Source: Acytostelium subglobosum LB1 (lineage: Eukaryota; Evosea; Eumycetozoa; Acytosteliales; Acytosteliaceae). From it: a stretch of DNA of 64,000 bases. Below, piece by piece: positions 45,049 through 55,406 of this stretch. Location: assembly GCF_000787575.1 (NCBI RefSeq), contig NW_012236510.1, forward strand, positions 62,001 through 126,000, in the 5' to 3' direction. Below the pieces are notes generated by a model. That model was not told the origin of the DNA and ran no database searches. It saw only the letters and a list, made by a program, of their open reading frames with translations. The translations under genes and the position numbers were made by a program. Numbering within the stretch: the stretch's first letter is position 1; every line of letters begins with the position of its first letter.

Positions 45049-47080
45049 TTATTTCTTCTTCTTGACGACCTTCTCCTCTGATGAGTCCTCTCTGGCTCTT
45101 TTCTTGTCGTCCTTCTTGGCTGGCTTCTTCTCCCCTACCTCTGACTTCTTTGATGACTTCTTCTCGGTCTTTTCCTCGACCTCAGACTTCTTTGATGACT
45201 TCTTATCCTCCTTTTTGTCCTCCTTCTTGTCAGCCTTCTTCTCTGACTTGCTTTCCTTCTCCTCAGACTTCTTTGATGACTTCTTTTCGGTCTTTTCCTC
45301 GACCTCAGCCTTCTTCTTGTCAGCCTTCTTATCCTCCTTCTTGTCCTCCTTCTTTGATTTCTTGTCCTCCTTCTTGGCTGGCTTCTTAACCTCCTCCTCT
45401 GAGGAGGACTCGTCTGATGACTCCTTCTTGGCTGGCTTCTTCTTGTCTTCCTTCTTCTCAACCTTCTTCTCCTCCTTCTTGGCTGGCTTCTTGACCTCCT
45501 CCTCGGAGGACGATGACTCGCTCGACGACTCGTCGGACGACTCCTTCTTAACTGGCTTCTTCTTGTTGTTGGTCTTCTCAACCTCCATCTTTGTCTCGGC
45601 GACTTCGCTCATCTCAGTGTCCTCGTCGGACGAATCCTTCTTCTCCTGCTTGATGTTGGACTCCTTCTTGACCTTGGTCTCTGGAGTTCTGGTCTGCAGT
45701 GAGTTTGATCCCTTGGTGTGGTCGTACTTGGTCTGGTTGGCTGGCTTCTTCTTGTTGTTGTTGGTTCTGCGGACGACGCCGTTCTCAATGTCGATGGCTC
45801 TCTGCTCGACCTTGGACTTGTATGTGATACCGTAGCTTGTGTCTGAAGCCTCGCACAGGGCGTCGAAACGGATGGACAGGGCAGCCTTGGCGGCCAGCAC
45901 TCTGGACATCTTACCCTTGTTCTTGAGGGAAGCGTCACCGACGAGCTTGGCGTTGTAGATGAGACCGTACTTTGGTGTGTTGTTCTTGGTCTTGATGGCA
46001 CGGAAGAGGGCCTTCTCGGCACCAAGGATCTGAATGGTGGAGGCGGGGTACTTGGCCAAGTTCATCAAAGAACCGGCCTTGCAGATGAGGCGAGCGCCGA
46101 CGACCTCGCCGACCAGGATGGTCAGGTTGGGTGCAATGGCGTTCATTCTGTTCTTGAGGTACTCTGAGAGTTGTTGGCGGTACTCGTCGAACGAGATGTA
46201 TTGGTCACAGAGCGAGAAGATGTGGTCGAGATCCTCCTCACTGATGTCTGTACCCATAGAGATTTGAGCGGCCTCCTTGACCTCGCTGGCAATCTCCTCT
46301 GGCAAGATGTCCTCAAAGTCGTGCTTGGCGGCGTTCTTACGATCGCCCATCAACTTGATGGCCTTGCAGTACTGGCTGTGCTCGCCGATGATTTTTCCGA
46401 GCTCGGGGAAATGCCATCCGTACCATTCACGCGCTCTCATTCCGTAGATGTTGAGCTCAGTGTTTAGCTCGTCCAGCAGCGAGATGGCGTGCACGATCAT
46501 AGTGTCGACCTTGTCTGGCGAGAACTTGAGCTTGTATCTGGAGTAGGAGTGAGACAGACCGATGGACATGGCGTTGAGGTCCGACTCGGACAGACCAGTG
46601 ACGAGCGAGTTGATCTGACTGCGAATGCCTCTGATGAGCTCCTGTGTGGTGTCGTCGCAGATGATCTTGATGTTGAGTCCGGCCTCCTTGATGGCATTTC
46701 CAAACTTGGTGTCGCAGACAGCCAACATATCAGTCAACTTCTCCTTGATAATGTTCTTTGTCAAGAAGTTTGACAATGACTCTGGCACAGTGTTCTCAGC
46801 CAACGCTGTGCATGACTCCAAAGCGTCCAAAGTACCATCAAACTTGTAGAACTTCTTCAAAGATACACTAATAGTTTGTTTGAGTATGTGTGTTAGGGAT
46901 CAGATCATCATGAAATGTAATGAGTGATGTTATGTGATGTGATGACGATCATTACATCTTTGAAGCCTTCTCTGGTGTGGTGAAGTGTTGATGGATGGTT
47001 GATGGACTGGATTTGATCTTGCCCTCATCCAACACCTTGAACAGTGCATATCCAGCAGGTGTCTCGAAAAGAACTAACAT
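45049..47080 (-). CDS. nop58: Nucleolar protein NOP58 (box C/D snoRNP core)
   Basis: Core protein of box C/D snoRNPs that guide rRNA 2'-O-methylation in the nucleolus. Exons 47080-46956 and 46867-45049 give 647 residues. The start MLVLFETPAGYALFKVLDEG, then TTPEKASKIVSLKKFYKF, is NOP58 rather than NOP56. The Nop domain follows: ELIRGIRSQINSL, SYSRYKLKFSPDKVDTMIVH, REWYGWHFPELGKII, APNLTILVGEVVGARLI, KYPASTIQILGAEKALFRA and TPKYGLIYNAKLVG. The C-terminal about 200 residues are a KKE/D/S-rich tail with repeated SSDESSSEEE and KKPAKKE blocks, likely phosphorylated by CK2, as usual for nucleolar proteins. The length exceeds human NOP58 (529) because of this tail. Confidence 0.96.
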
Positions 47081-47410
47081 TCTATCTCTTTCTATCTGTT
47101 ATAGATATATATATGTATGTGTATGTGTATGTTTGAGGTGATACCGGATACAAGATACCTTCGTGTGTTGAGATGTGAACGAGGGGATGGAGCAAGCGAG
47201 TCGTTCGCGCACTTGTGGGTGTAAAACCAACTTTTAGCTACTCGTTTGTTTCAAATTTGATTAATTTAATTTAAAATTCATTAATGACGAATGAAGGTCC
47301 AAAGTTCGAGCATGTATCACTCCCATCAATCAAAGATAGAAACAGATATTGTTTGTACTGTGTATGAACATTTTAAATATATGTTAGTTTATTAATATTT
47401 GTAATAATAT
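47081..47410. other. Spacer between NOP58 and the small-protein gene
   Basis: About 330 nt holding the NOP58 promoter (both flanking genes run on the minus strand) and the 3' end of the 81-residue protein gene. TA-rich words occur near 47107; no ORF or RNA gene is seen. Confidence 0.45.
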
Positions 47411-47737
47411 TTAACAGATGTTGATGTTGGCATGAATGCATGCATCGATGTTGCTGCAACCCGACAAGTTGATGTGGACATCGACATCAACATTGACGTG
47501 GATGTCTGGGAGACATGGACCGCAACCAAACAGACCAGCGCTTCTGTTTGCACCCTGCATGGCACCTCCATATGATCCACCGGCAACAGATGACTTGGAC
47601 ATTCCCATCGATGAGGCGGATGGAGTAAGGTTCTTCATGGCAGCTATGGAGTTGGAGAAGGAGAATATTAGTATAAGGTTGATGTGATGCCAATCAATAT
47701 GACATATATTGATATTGGACTTACCAATAAGAGTCAT
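47411..47737 (-). CDS. Small Gly/Ser/Cys dictyostelid protein, copy 1
   Basis: Exons 47737-47725 (MTLI plus one base) and 47643-47411 encode 81 residues: MTLIAAMKNLTPS, SKSSVAGGSYGGAMQG, GLFGCGPCLPD, then alternating Val/Asp (HVNVDVDVHINLSG) and the end CIHANINIC. The MTLx start with an intron after codon 4 and the Gly/Ser/Cys composition recall the large HssA/SigN/UPF0512 sets of small dictyostelid proteins, many developmentally expressed. The 81-nt intron is a multiple of three and free of stops, so an unspliced 108-residue reading is also open. The protein is identical to copy 2 (48388-48695) in inverted orientation. Function unknown. Confidence 0.75.
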   Translation of the reverse strand: MTLIGKSNINICHIDWHHINLILIFSFSNSIAAMKNLTPSASSMGMSKSSVAGGSYGGAMQGANRSAGLFGCGPCLPDIHVNVDVDVHINLSGCSNIDACIHANINIC

Positions 47738-48387
47738 TTTTGATTGATTAGAGTTAAGTATTTAGTTTAAAGTAAATTGATTGATTGATTTGATGATTAT
47801 TTACATTGATTAAGTGGTAGTATTTATATTGATTGAATTGTTATAAACCTTTGAATGAATTATTATATATAAGGTAAAGATGTAATGTACTATCGATCAG
47901 TTCTTCAATCAATTTCAAAGATTCTCAATACTTGTCCTGACATCCCACACTTTATCTTTATCTGATTGATTGATCAAAAATCTCTTTATCTCTCTCCTGT
48001 TTGCCACATCCATCAACACGACTTGATCAATCACCACACTCTCACATACACAAACACACAAACATTCAACTTGAATCCAAACAAATAATAATGATCTGAT
48101 TGGATTGTTATAATTAAGTAAAGTGTGTGATTGTGTTTTAACCTGTTTATGATGACCATAAGAAGTAAATACATTGAAATACTTTGAATTCGATTGAATA
48201 TCTGATCGAATAGTACACTACATCTTCTCCTTTTAAAGTGTACCAATTATTTCCCTTTAAAGTGGATTGAATTAATTTACTTTATTCAATTCCAACAAGT
48301 ATAAATACTTCCAATCACTAACTTAAATAAATCAAATCAATCAATCAATTAACTTAAACTAAATACCTTAACTCTAATCAATCAAAA
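47738..48387. promoter_or_regulatory. Bidirectional promoter spacer of the inverted gene pair
   Basis: This 650-nt spacer separates the two start codons of the inverted pair. About 35 nt before each ATG match closely (TAACTCTAATCAATCAAAAATG). TATAAATA occurs on the minus strand at 47821-47828 and on the plus strand at 48300-48307, about 85 nt from the respective ATGs. The central part is AT-rich and not obviously repeated. No additional gene is seen. Confidence 0.55.
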
Positions 48388-48695
48388 ATGACTCTTATTG
48401 GTAAGTCCAACGTCAATTTAAATATCCTTGATCATCAATACTAATATTCTCCTGCTCCACAGCTGCCATGAAGAACCTTACTCCATCCGCCTCATCGATG
48501 GGAATGTCCAAGTCATCTGTTGCCGGTGGATCATACGGTGGTGCCATGCAGGGTGCAAACAGAAGCGCTGGTCTGTTTGGTTGCGGTCCATGTCTCCCAG
48601 ACATCCACGTCAATGTTGATGTCGATGTCCACATCAACTTGTCCGGTTGCAGCAATATCGATGCATGCATCCACGCCAACATTAACATCTGTTAA
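48388..48695 (+). CDS. Small Gly/Ser/Cys dictyostelid protein, copy 2
   Basis: Exons 48388-48400 and 48463-48695 encode the same 81 residues as copy 1. The 233-nt second exons differ at only about eight positions, all silent (for example tac-ggt against tat-gga), whereas the introns (62 nt here, 81 nt in copy 1) have diverged in length and sequence. Here the intron contains in-frame stops, which supports splicing in both copies. The pattern suggests recent duplication with exon homogenisation, or strong protein constraint. Confidence 0.75.
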
Positions 48696-48933
48696 ATATT
48701 AATAATAATAATATAATAAACTAACTTAAAGTTCATCAATAATTAATTAATTTGTTATCTTGGTTGTAGTTGGAGGTGATGTTATTGTGATGAACCTACA
48801 ATCCATATTATCGTAATGGATCAGTTCATCATTACATCAAGTATAATTTATAATTGATACAAATATGTACATATTGTTTGTGTATGTTGCGCGCTTCCAT
48901 CCATTCATATGTTGTACTCTCCTGTCCCTGACC

Positions 48934-49720
48934 CTACAACATAACAAACTCGTCCATCTCTCTCTTGATATATTCGTTGAATAGTTGATCCTGCTGCTCC
49001 TTTGTCAACTTCTTCTCGTCCTCTTGCTGTTGTTGCACCTCATGATCTATATCTATAGAGTTGAGATACTGCTCGACCTGCTCCATCTGCTCCGAGGTGA
49101 CATTCTCACCAGACTCTTTTAGCTTGCTGTTGCTGACCTGATCCAATCTATCCAGTACGATCCAATCATCCTCCAATGTCTTTGTTCCACTGCCACCATT
49201 GCCAGTGAGTACATTGACAGTTGTGCGTACAATATACTTTACACATCTGAATGATTGTCCAACTGCCTCTCTAACTACCAACATACATAGTGCTATATAT
49301 TAACGTGTAAGTAGATTTTAACGAGTGAGGATGGTGAGGAGAGTATACAATACATACACTCTGATATTTGAATGATAATATAATATGTGACTGCACTAAC
49401 CAATGATGTACCACTTGTACCCATTATAACAGCTATTGGTGCATATGATAATGATGTACGTAGTACTCTAATAGCTCGCATTGGTATTACACCCTTTGTT
49501 GAAGCTGCCACTATATGATCAATAATCTTTGGACCTAAATATATATAATACTTTGTTGTTAGTTTCATTGATCCCTCTCTTGCTATTTGTCTGTCTGTCT
49601 GTCTGTCTTTCTGTGTCTATCATACATACCAATTGATAGGGCAGCATAGTTTGCCAGTCTCTTGAAGCCAACTGCCTTCAACAAACTATTGGCAACGAAT
49701 CTAACAACTAAATTGCTCAT
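48934..49720 (-). CDS. Unrecognised three-exon protein, possibly membrane-associated
   Basis: Exons 49720-49630, 49534-49358 and 49292-48934 give 208 residues, with all phases matching. The first about 100 residues are basic and hydrophobic (MSNLVVRFVANSLLKAVGF, SYAPIAVIMGTSGTSLVSAV, TYYIIIQIS) and could form one or two membrane helices or a mitochondrial targeting segment. The C-terminal half is acidic and helical with a Gln/Glu run (VQQQQEDEKKLTKEQQDQLF). I do not recognise the family. Confidence 0.65.
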
Positions 49721-50017
49721 CCTTCCTTCTCTGTGAGTATCTCTTTCGTGTATATATATTATATGTATTGAATATTTAGTATATATATTATCTTTATCTC
49801 TATCTCTTTGTTCTATTCAATAACTGTACAAATGAATGAATGATTCACACACACAATAGCGTGTTTACTTCTTTGTTTTCCTGGGAAGTAGAGGGGTTGT
49901 TGTGAATAAGTGCTGTTTCAAGTTGTGTGTCTCATTTCGAATGCAACCCAACACAACCCATTCTCACACACTTTGGACGTCATGACGAATGAATACACAA
50001 CAAATAATAATGATAAT

Positions 50018-50551
50018 TTATTGTTTACATTGAGATGGAAGGTCAAACACTTTATCATCAGTGATGTATGGTTGAACATCAAGGAAGTCGGTGGTGGTAC
50101 CAGCAAGACCAAATGACATTGACACGGGAAGACAGCGATCACCCTTGGTAGTGACCACACTGATGCCATTGTCTGCATTGTAGAAGATGTACTCGTATTG
50201 GGTCTGAGTGATCAGTGGCAGACCGTAAGTCTGGCCAAAGCACTGGTAGTTCCAAAAGTCTGGTCCGGTCTGGAAGCATTGGTCGGCAGTGACGTCCATC
50301 ACCCATTCAGTGCCAGTCTTGTTGGTGGGTGGGTAGTAAGAGTAGGTGGTCTGATTGAATCCAGTGTTGGTACGAGTATCAATCCTAGTCCTAAGATTGA
50401 TTGCATCATAATAGTATGTCTTTTCAATCAACTCGCCTGTTGAAGTCGTAGTCAAACTGCTTCCTTGCCAATGATCAGGTACACAACAATCAAATGCCAG
50501 TGCACTCTCAATCACAACCAAAGTGATTAATAATGAAATAATTAACTTCAT
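50018..50551 (-). CDS. Secreted ependymin-like protein
   Basis: Intronless ORF of 177 residues. A signal peptide (MKLIISLLITLVVIESALA) precedes FDCCVPDHWQGSS. The following TYYYDAINLRTRIDTRTN resembles the ependymin-family core (Tyr, Asp-Ala, Asn-x-Arg-x-Arg), and Cys residues are spaced as in that fold: DQCF, NYQCFG, DRCLP and a final SQCKQ. Ependymin-related proteins are secreted, bind hydrophobic ligands and occur in lysosomes or outside the cell. Several N-glycosylation sequons (FNQTT, TNKTG) support secretion. The match is by motif only and is moderate. Confidence 0.7.
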   Translation of the reverse strand: MKLIISLLITLVVIESALAFDCCVPDHWQGSSLTTTSTGELIEKTYYYDAINLRTRIDTRTNTGFNQTTYSYYPPTNKTGTEWVMDVTADQCFQTGPDFWNYQCFGQTYGLPLITQTQYEYIFYNADNGISVVTTKGDRCLPVSMSFGLAGTTTDFLDVQPYITDDKVFDLPSQCKQ

Positions 50552-50915
50552 TCTTATTATTTATATGTAGGAATATGTATGAATATATAAATAAATGTTA
50601 TCGATCACATATACAGAATGGTCATATACATGTATGATAGTGTAGAAGATGAGGAAAGGTTGAAAGAGAAGGTTTGGAAGGCTTCTTCGTCACATGACGT
50701 CCCAAGATATTTATTAATTTGATGTCAAATCATCACAAATAAGATCTAAAGACGCCCAATTTTTTTAATAACATCATCCAATGGCCGATAACTTTACATA
50801 TGGAACAATCAAAGGAACACTCCATATCAATCAATACAACACAAACATACCTATTATGTGACCTTCATTCATTCATTCAATCATATAATATATCATCATA
50901 TAACAAATAATAATA
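50552..50915. promoter_or_regulatory. Divergent promoter spacer between two secreted-protein genes
   Basis: About 365 nt between two divergent genes encoding secreted proteins. Both ends are AT-rich; TATATAAATAAATG lies close to the minus-strand gene (near 50585). Shared regulation is possible given the layout. No ORF seen. Confidence 0.4.
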
Positions 50916-51471
50916 ATGTTTGCTACAAAGTTAATTATATTGTCACTATTGGTGTCAATGTCATTGGCACACTTGTGTATCTTTGAACCAGAGCAGAGAG
51001 AACCAACTTTTGCAGTGCCAATTCAACCTGGTGATGGTGCATGCTATAGACCATATTCAAACTGTGGAAATGTTACTGCTGGTGCACCAGTTGCATTCTA
51101 CACTGCAGGATCAACTGCCTATGTCCACTTCCAACAGAACTACAATCATTGGTATCAGCCCAATCAAGGATTCATGGATGTTGCCATCTCATACAATGGT
51201 GATCAAGGTCCCTTCCAAGTAGTCTCAAAGACCATCCCAGATTACAATGCTTGGGACATGGTATCTCAAACAAATTACACTGTATCTGTATGTATTATTA
51301 TTACATTCATACATTCAATCATACTGACTCATTCATTGATCAAATTACTTTTAGATCCAAGTACCAAACCAAACATGCAAGGGATGTGTGTTGAGAGTTA
51401 GATACATTAGTAACAATGCTGGTGAACCTCTACCAGACTTCTATCAATGTGCTGATATCGCCATCCAATAA
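50916..51471 (+). CDS. Secreted LPMO-like (histidine-brace) protein
   Basis: Two exons (50916-51287, 51355-51471) give 162 residues. The signal peptide is predicted to end at SLA, leaving His19 as the mature N-terminus (HLCIFEPEQREP). This is the layout of copper lytic polysaccharide monooxygenases, where the first residue and a second His form the histidine brace; His78 in QNYNHWYQPNQGFMDV fits the second ligand. Cys are paired-looking (C21, C43, C50, CKGC), and the end FYQCADIAI matches the FYQCAD-type motif of LPMO-like folds. Whether it cleaves polysaccharide or only binds copper, as in X325-type relatives, cannot be told. The assignment rests on motifs. Confidence 0.65.
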
Positions 51472-51627
51472 ACAAACTTGGTTGCACCAAGCACTTTGAC
51501 GAGTTGACTTGTGAACAAAGTCGAATTTGAGTTACTTTTAGAAAAAACGAACGAATGAATGAAGTTTGAAACAGCTTTAATTGTTTATTAGTCGTCTATC
51601 TATCTCTTGTTGTAACATATATAAATA

Positions 51628-53637
51628 ATGGATTCAGCAGCAACAATAACAGATACTTCTAATGTAGTCATCAATGATAGCACACATCAACAACAACCGG
51701 AACACCAACCTGAACAACAACCTCTACAACAACAACAACCAGAGGTGACTATTACTGATGCCAACGCCAGCGACACATCAGCGCCGGTACCTGTTGCAAC
51801 AGTTGACACCTTAAGTGGTGATCAACAGATTGTAATGATGAAGCTTGAACCATTGCCACTGATCGAACAAGTTGATCAAGTTGAACAACAGCCTATGGTG
51901 ATCCAGTTTGAGCCACTGCCACAGATCGAACAAGTACAGCAAGTTGAACAAGTTGAACAAGTGACACAGACATCCAATGTACTCGAATCAGTTGCTGAGC
52001 AGGTTGTGTCAGTGCCACAACAACAACAACAAGCCCATATCCAGATTGAGCCCCTTCCTCAGATAGTTGACGAGCAAGAACAGGTCAAGATTGAGCCACA
52101 ACAGGCTGAGCCAGATCAAATAGTTCAAGAGCAGATAGTTACTGATACTAAAGTGGCACCACCTGTAGATGATGCCGACTCTGACAGCAGCAGTAGTAGC
52201 AGTGACAGTAGTGATGAGAGTGACTCCGACAGTAGTGTCAGCAGCAGTGATAGTAGTGATGATGACTTGGATGATATCATAGAGGACAAATCTAAAACTT
52301 CAACAACTTCAACAACATCAACAACATCAACAACAAAGAAGAGAAAGGTGGATGATTATGACGATGATGATGACGAACCAAGAGAGAAGAAGACCAACGC
52401 CAATCAGGTGCCATCAGAGGCACCTATCTTGATTGATATACCAGCGACTGTACCAATCAACTTACTGGGGCGACTACAAAGCATTGTTGAGGATATGATA
52501 GTTATCAAGTCTGACACCACTGGTGTCTCATCGGCCAACCTCAAAGACAGGCCAGCTCTGGACATTGACTCCATAGTATGTCTGGAAGATCGTACACCAT
52601 TTGGCAGGATATACGAGGTGTTTGGTCAGATATCCGATCCATTCTACTCTGTTAGGATACCATCCAACATTTCAATCACCTTGGCAAAGGCAGCAACAGC
52701 AGCAGCATCATCATCGGACACTACAACCGCTGCCACTCTTCCAACTGACGCGACAGAGCCAACTACAACAACAACAACAACCGAGTCGAACAACATCAGC
52801 AAGAAGAATATAACGATACAACATAATACCAAAGTATATTATGTCAATCAACCTGATCTGGCCAAGTTTGTCATCCCATCAAGGATTTACACAAAGGGCG
52901 TGGACGCTTCGAACGAGAATGACGAGGAGTTGGATGACAAGGACATTGAGTTCAGTGACGATGAGAAGGAGAGAGAATATAAGAGTCAACGTAATAGGAA
53001 GAAGAGAAAGAATAAGAATAACAACAACCATAACAACAATAGACCAAAGAGTGATTTGGATTACATTCAATCAACATTCGAATATAATCCATTGCCAAGA
53101 AATGCTCAACCACCTCAATATCCACAACAAGGACAAGGACAAGGACAACAACAACAATATCGACAACAACACCAACAAGGACAACAGGGACAAGGACAAC
53201 AACATCGTGTACCAGCATTCATGCAGCGACAACACCAGCCACAACAACAACAGCAGCATCTTCCACAGAACTCATCATATTTCCAACAACTCCAACAGAT
53301 TCAAACTATACCTCAACAACAACCACAACAACAACAGCCACAACAGCCACAACAGCAACAGACTAGAACAATGGATTACCAACAGGTGATCACTCAACAG
53401 ATTATGAGTCAACAACAGCAACAACCATATCAACAACAGCACTATCACATTGCCAATCCTTATAATAATCATCAACAACAACAGGTGACATCCACAAGTA
53501 TTCCATCGCCACAACCACAACAACAACAACAACCGCCACAACAATACTATCAACAACAACCAGTTATATTCTCACAGGCACCCAGTTTCAATCTGCCACA
53601 GCCTCAATCATATGCATTGCCACCTGATTCAAAGTGA
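51628..53637 (+). CDS. naf1: H/ACA snoRNP assembly factor NAF1
   Basis: NAF1 loads dyskerin-type H/ACA particles in the nucleus and is later replaced by GAR1. The single exon encodes 669 residues. The NAF1/GAR1-like core lies near 275-430: INLLGRLQSIVEDMIVIKS, RPALDIDSIVCLEDRTPFGR, VFGQISDPFYSVRI and KVYYVNQPDLAKFVIPSRI. It is followed by the family's KGVDASNENDEELD and DIEFSDDEKEREYK, then a basic run KKRKNKNNNN. A Thr/Ala-rich insert interrupts the core domain. The N-terminus is Gln/Glu-rich with repeated EPLPQIEQV units; the C-terminus is Gln/Pro-rich. Confidence 0.93.
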   Translation: MDSAATITDTSNVVINDSTHQQQPEHQPEQQPLQQQQPEVTITDANASDTSAPVPVATVDTLSGDQQIVMMKLEPLPLIEQVDQVEQQPMVIQFEPLPQIEQVQQVEQVEQVTQTSNVLESVAEQVVSVPQQQQQAHIQIEPLPQIVDEQEQVKIEPQQAEPDQIVQEQIVTDTKVAPPVDDADSDSSSSSSDSSDESDSDSSVSSSDSSDDDLDDIIEDKSKTSTTSTTSTTSTTKKRKVDDYDDDDDEPREKKTNANQVPSEAPILIDIPATVPINLLGRLQSIVEDMIVIKSDTTGVSSANLKDRPALDIDSIVCLEDRTPFGRIYEVFGQISDPFYSVRIPSNISITLAKAATAAASSSDTTTAATLPTDATEPTTTTTTTESNNISKKNITIQHNTKVYYVNQPDLAKFVIPSRIYTKGVDASNENDEELDDKDIEFSDDEKEREYKSQRNRKKRKNKNNNNHNNNRPKSDLDYIQSTFEYNPLPRNAQPPQYPQQGQGQGQQQQYRQQHQQGQQGQGQQHRVPAFMQRQHQPQQQQQHLPQNSSYFQQLQQIQTIPQQQPQQQQPQQPQQQQTRTMDYQQVITQQIMSQQQQQPYQQQHYHIANPYNNHQQQQVTSTSIPSPQPQQQQQPPQQYYQQQPVIFSQAPSFNLPQPQSYALPPDSK

Positions 53638-53897
53638 TCGTCACATGGGTATTGGATATGACCAGTCATCAATCGTGGATATCAACACTTTGTGTAGTCG
53701 ACAATAATAAATCCACCTTTGGTTGGTTACCATGCTACCATCAATAATGACGATGCCATGTCATCCACGTCATCCGATACTTTGCTAAATCAAGTTGAAG
53801 TCCATGATGAGATCCACTTCCCACGCATCATCACTCAAACATTTAAACAAACAATCAATCAGTTGTAGTTGTAGTTATAGTTGTAGATAGATTAAAG

Positions 53898-55211
53898 ATG
53901 GACAAGTACGTGAAGGAGGCCGCTACTAAGGTCAAAGACACTAAAGACTTGGTGAAGGATGCAATCAAGTCAAAGAAGGGAGGTGAACATAGTGGTAGTG
54001 ACAACAAGACTGAGGGCGAGCGTTCGCCTCCACCACAACGACTCAACAGCGATCTGTCCAAGAAGCAATTGAAGAAGGTCTCGAAGCGCAGTACATTCCG
54101 TCATCCAGGCTTCTACGTGAAGTTTGCCAAGGGATTCGCGACCTATCTCGAGGGCTGTCTGTGTGCATTCCGCAATCGCAAGATGGTCACACTCTACGTC
54201 CAGACGATACAGATGGCGTTGATCGGCATTGCCGCCACCTACCTCATCCTGATGATTGCCACACTGCCCGCACGCATCATCCTTCACATCATCTCCACAC
54301 TGTTTGTCAAGACTGCGCCCTACCTTACCATCGTCCAAGAAGTACTCTCCCCACTCAATCTCTTTGGCAAGATTGCAATGTTCGTCCCAATGGTCTTCAT
54401 TGGATTCCTTCGCTACATGTTGCCAAGCTATAACGAAGATGTATGTCCCTACCCACCGCACTCATACTTGTCGCGACACACTCATACTTACTCAAACATC
54501 CCATTACTTAGGTCTTCTTCACAGTGATGGAGGGCAAGAACTCCGAGCTTGCGGACTTCCTTCGCAAGGCACCCATTGTCAAACAGTATCCATTCATGGC
54601 CTACTTGAAGCGTACTGCCACTCTACTCCTCCTTGGTATTGTAGTCTACCTACTCTCCCTTCTTCCACACGTTGGTATTGTGGTAATCGCAGTGTCACAG
54701 TACATGTACAGTCATGAGCCTCTTGGGTATGTTCATTCAGCAATTACACTCATTCAATCAATCAATCAATCAATCACTCAATCACATACATACCTAACTC
54801 AATCAATCACTACTTAGTAATGGAATGGCATTCGTATTGGCTATGCTCTCTTTACATCCAGCATTGGAGATACCTGCCAAACACTTTTTGAAAGCATTGA
54901 TGGCATCGTATTCATTGGGTAAAGAGATGTTGGAGGTATATTATTGCCGTGTACCTGATGCCAAACAAGAGGTCTATATGAACCGACGATATTTTGGATG
55001 GATATTCGGATTCTCTGTTATGGCCATGTACAGTTTATCATTCCCCTACATTGGAGTACTGTTGTGGGGTGTTGCCCAAGGAAGTACCGCCATACTTGTA
55101 CTGAACATACTCAAGCGAAACACATTGAAGGAGCAAACATTGAGCGAAGGTGTCACTCATCTCTTTGGACAGGATCTATGTGGCGCCAATGAGCTCAAGA
55201 AACAGAACTAA
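53898..55211 (+). CDS. Multi-pass membrane protein, possibly EI24/RRT8-like
   Basis: Three exons (53898-54440, 54512-54726, 54818-55211) give 383 residues. A charged N-terminal about 65 residues precedes FYVKFAKGFATYLEGC. Four to five hydrophobic segments follow: IQMALIGIAATYLILMIATL, a segment near APYLTIVQEVLSP, KIAMFVPMVFIGFLRYM, TLLLLGIVVYLLSLLPHVGI and GWIFGFSVMAMYSLSFPYIG. The order (long amphipathic loop, paired helices, VVIAVSQYMYSHEPLG) resembles EI24 or yeast RRT8/LDS proteins, but the match is weak. It may act in ER or lipid-droplet membranes; that is inference. Confidence 0.6.
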
Positions 55212-55406
55212 CCAATGAAGTCATCCATCAATCCTTCCGATTTCCGGAAGTACGTGTGTGATTGTTTTGTGTTTGAAAGTGATGGAATTGGTGTTCCCGC
55301 CTTTGGTCAATCATTTCGATCATACTTGACACCAGTCTTATTTACATGTATATTATATTTTAGATAGATTACAATACAAACATACAGATAGATATATATA
55401 AATAGA

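Noticed and set aside
45062-45835. 257-codon plus-strand ORF rich in Ser and Phe
   Set aside because: It is the mirror of the Lys/Glu/Ser tail of NOP58; the reverse complement of aag and gag codons yields long Phe/Leu/Ser frames.
45049-47080. NOP56 as the identity of this gene
   Set aside because: The start MLVLFETPAGYALFKVL and the REWYGWHFPELGKII context match NOP58 better than NOP56.
55216-55374. Open frame starting MKSSINPSDFRKYV after the EI24-like gene
   Set aside because: No homology, an unusual residue mix and position inside a likely 3' UTR; a chance frame is more likely.
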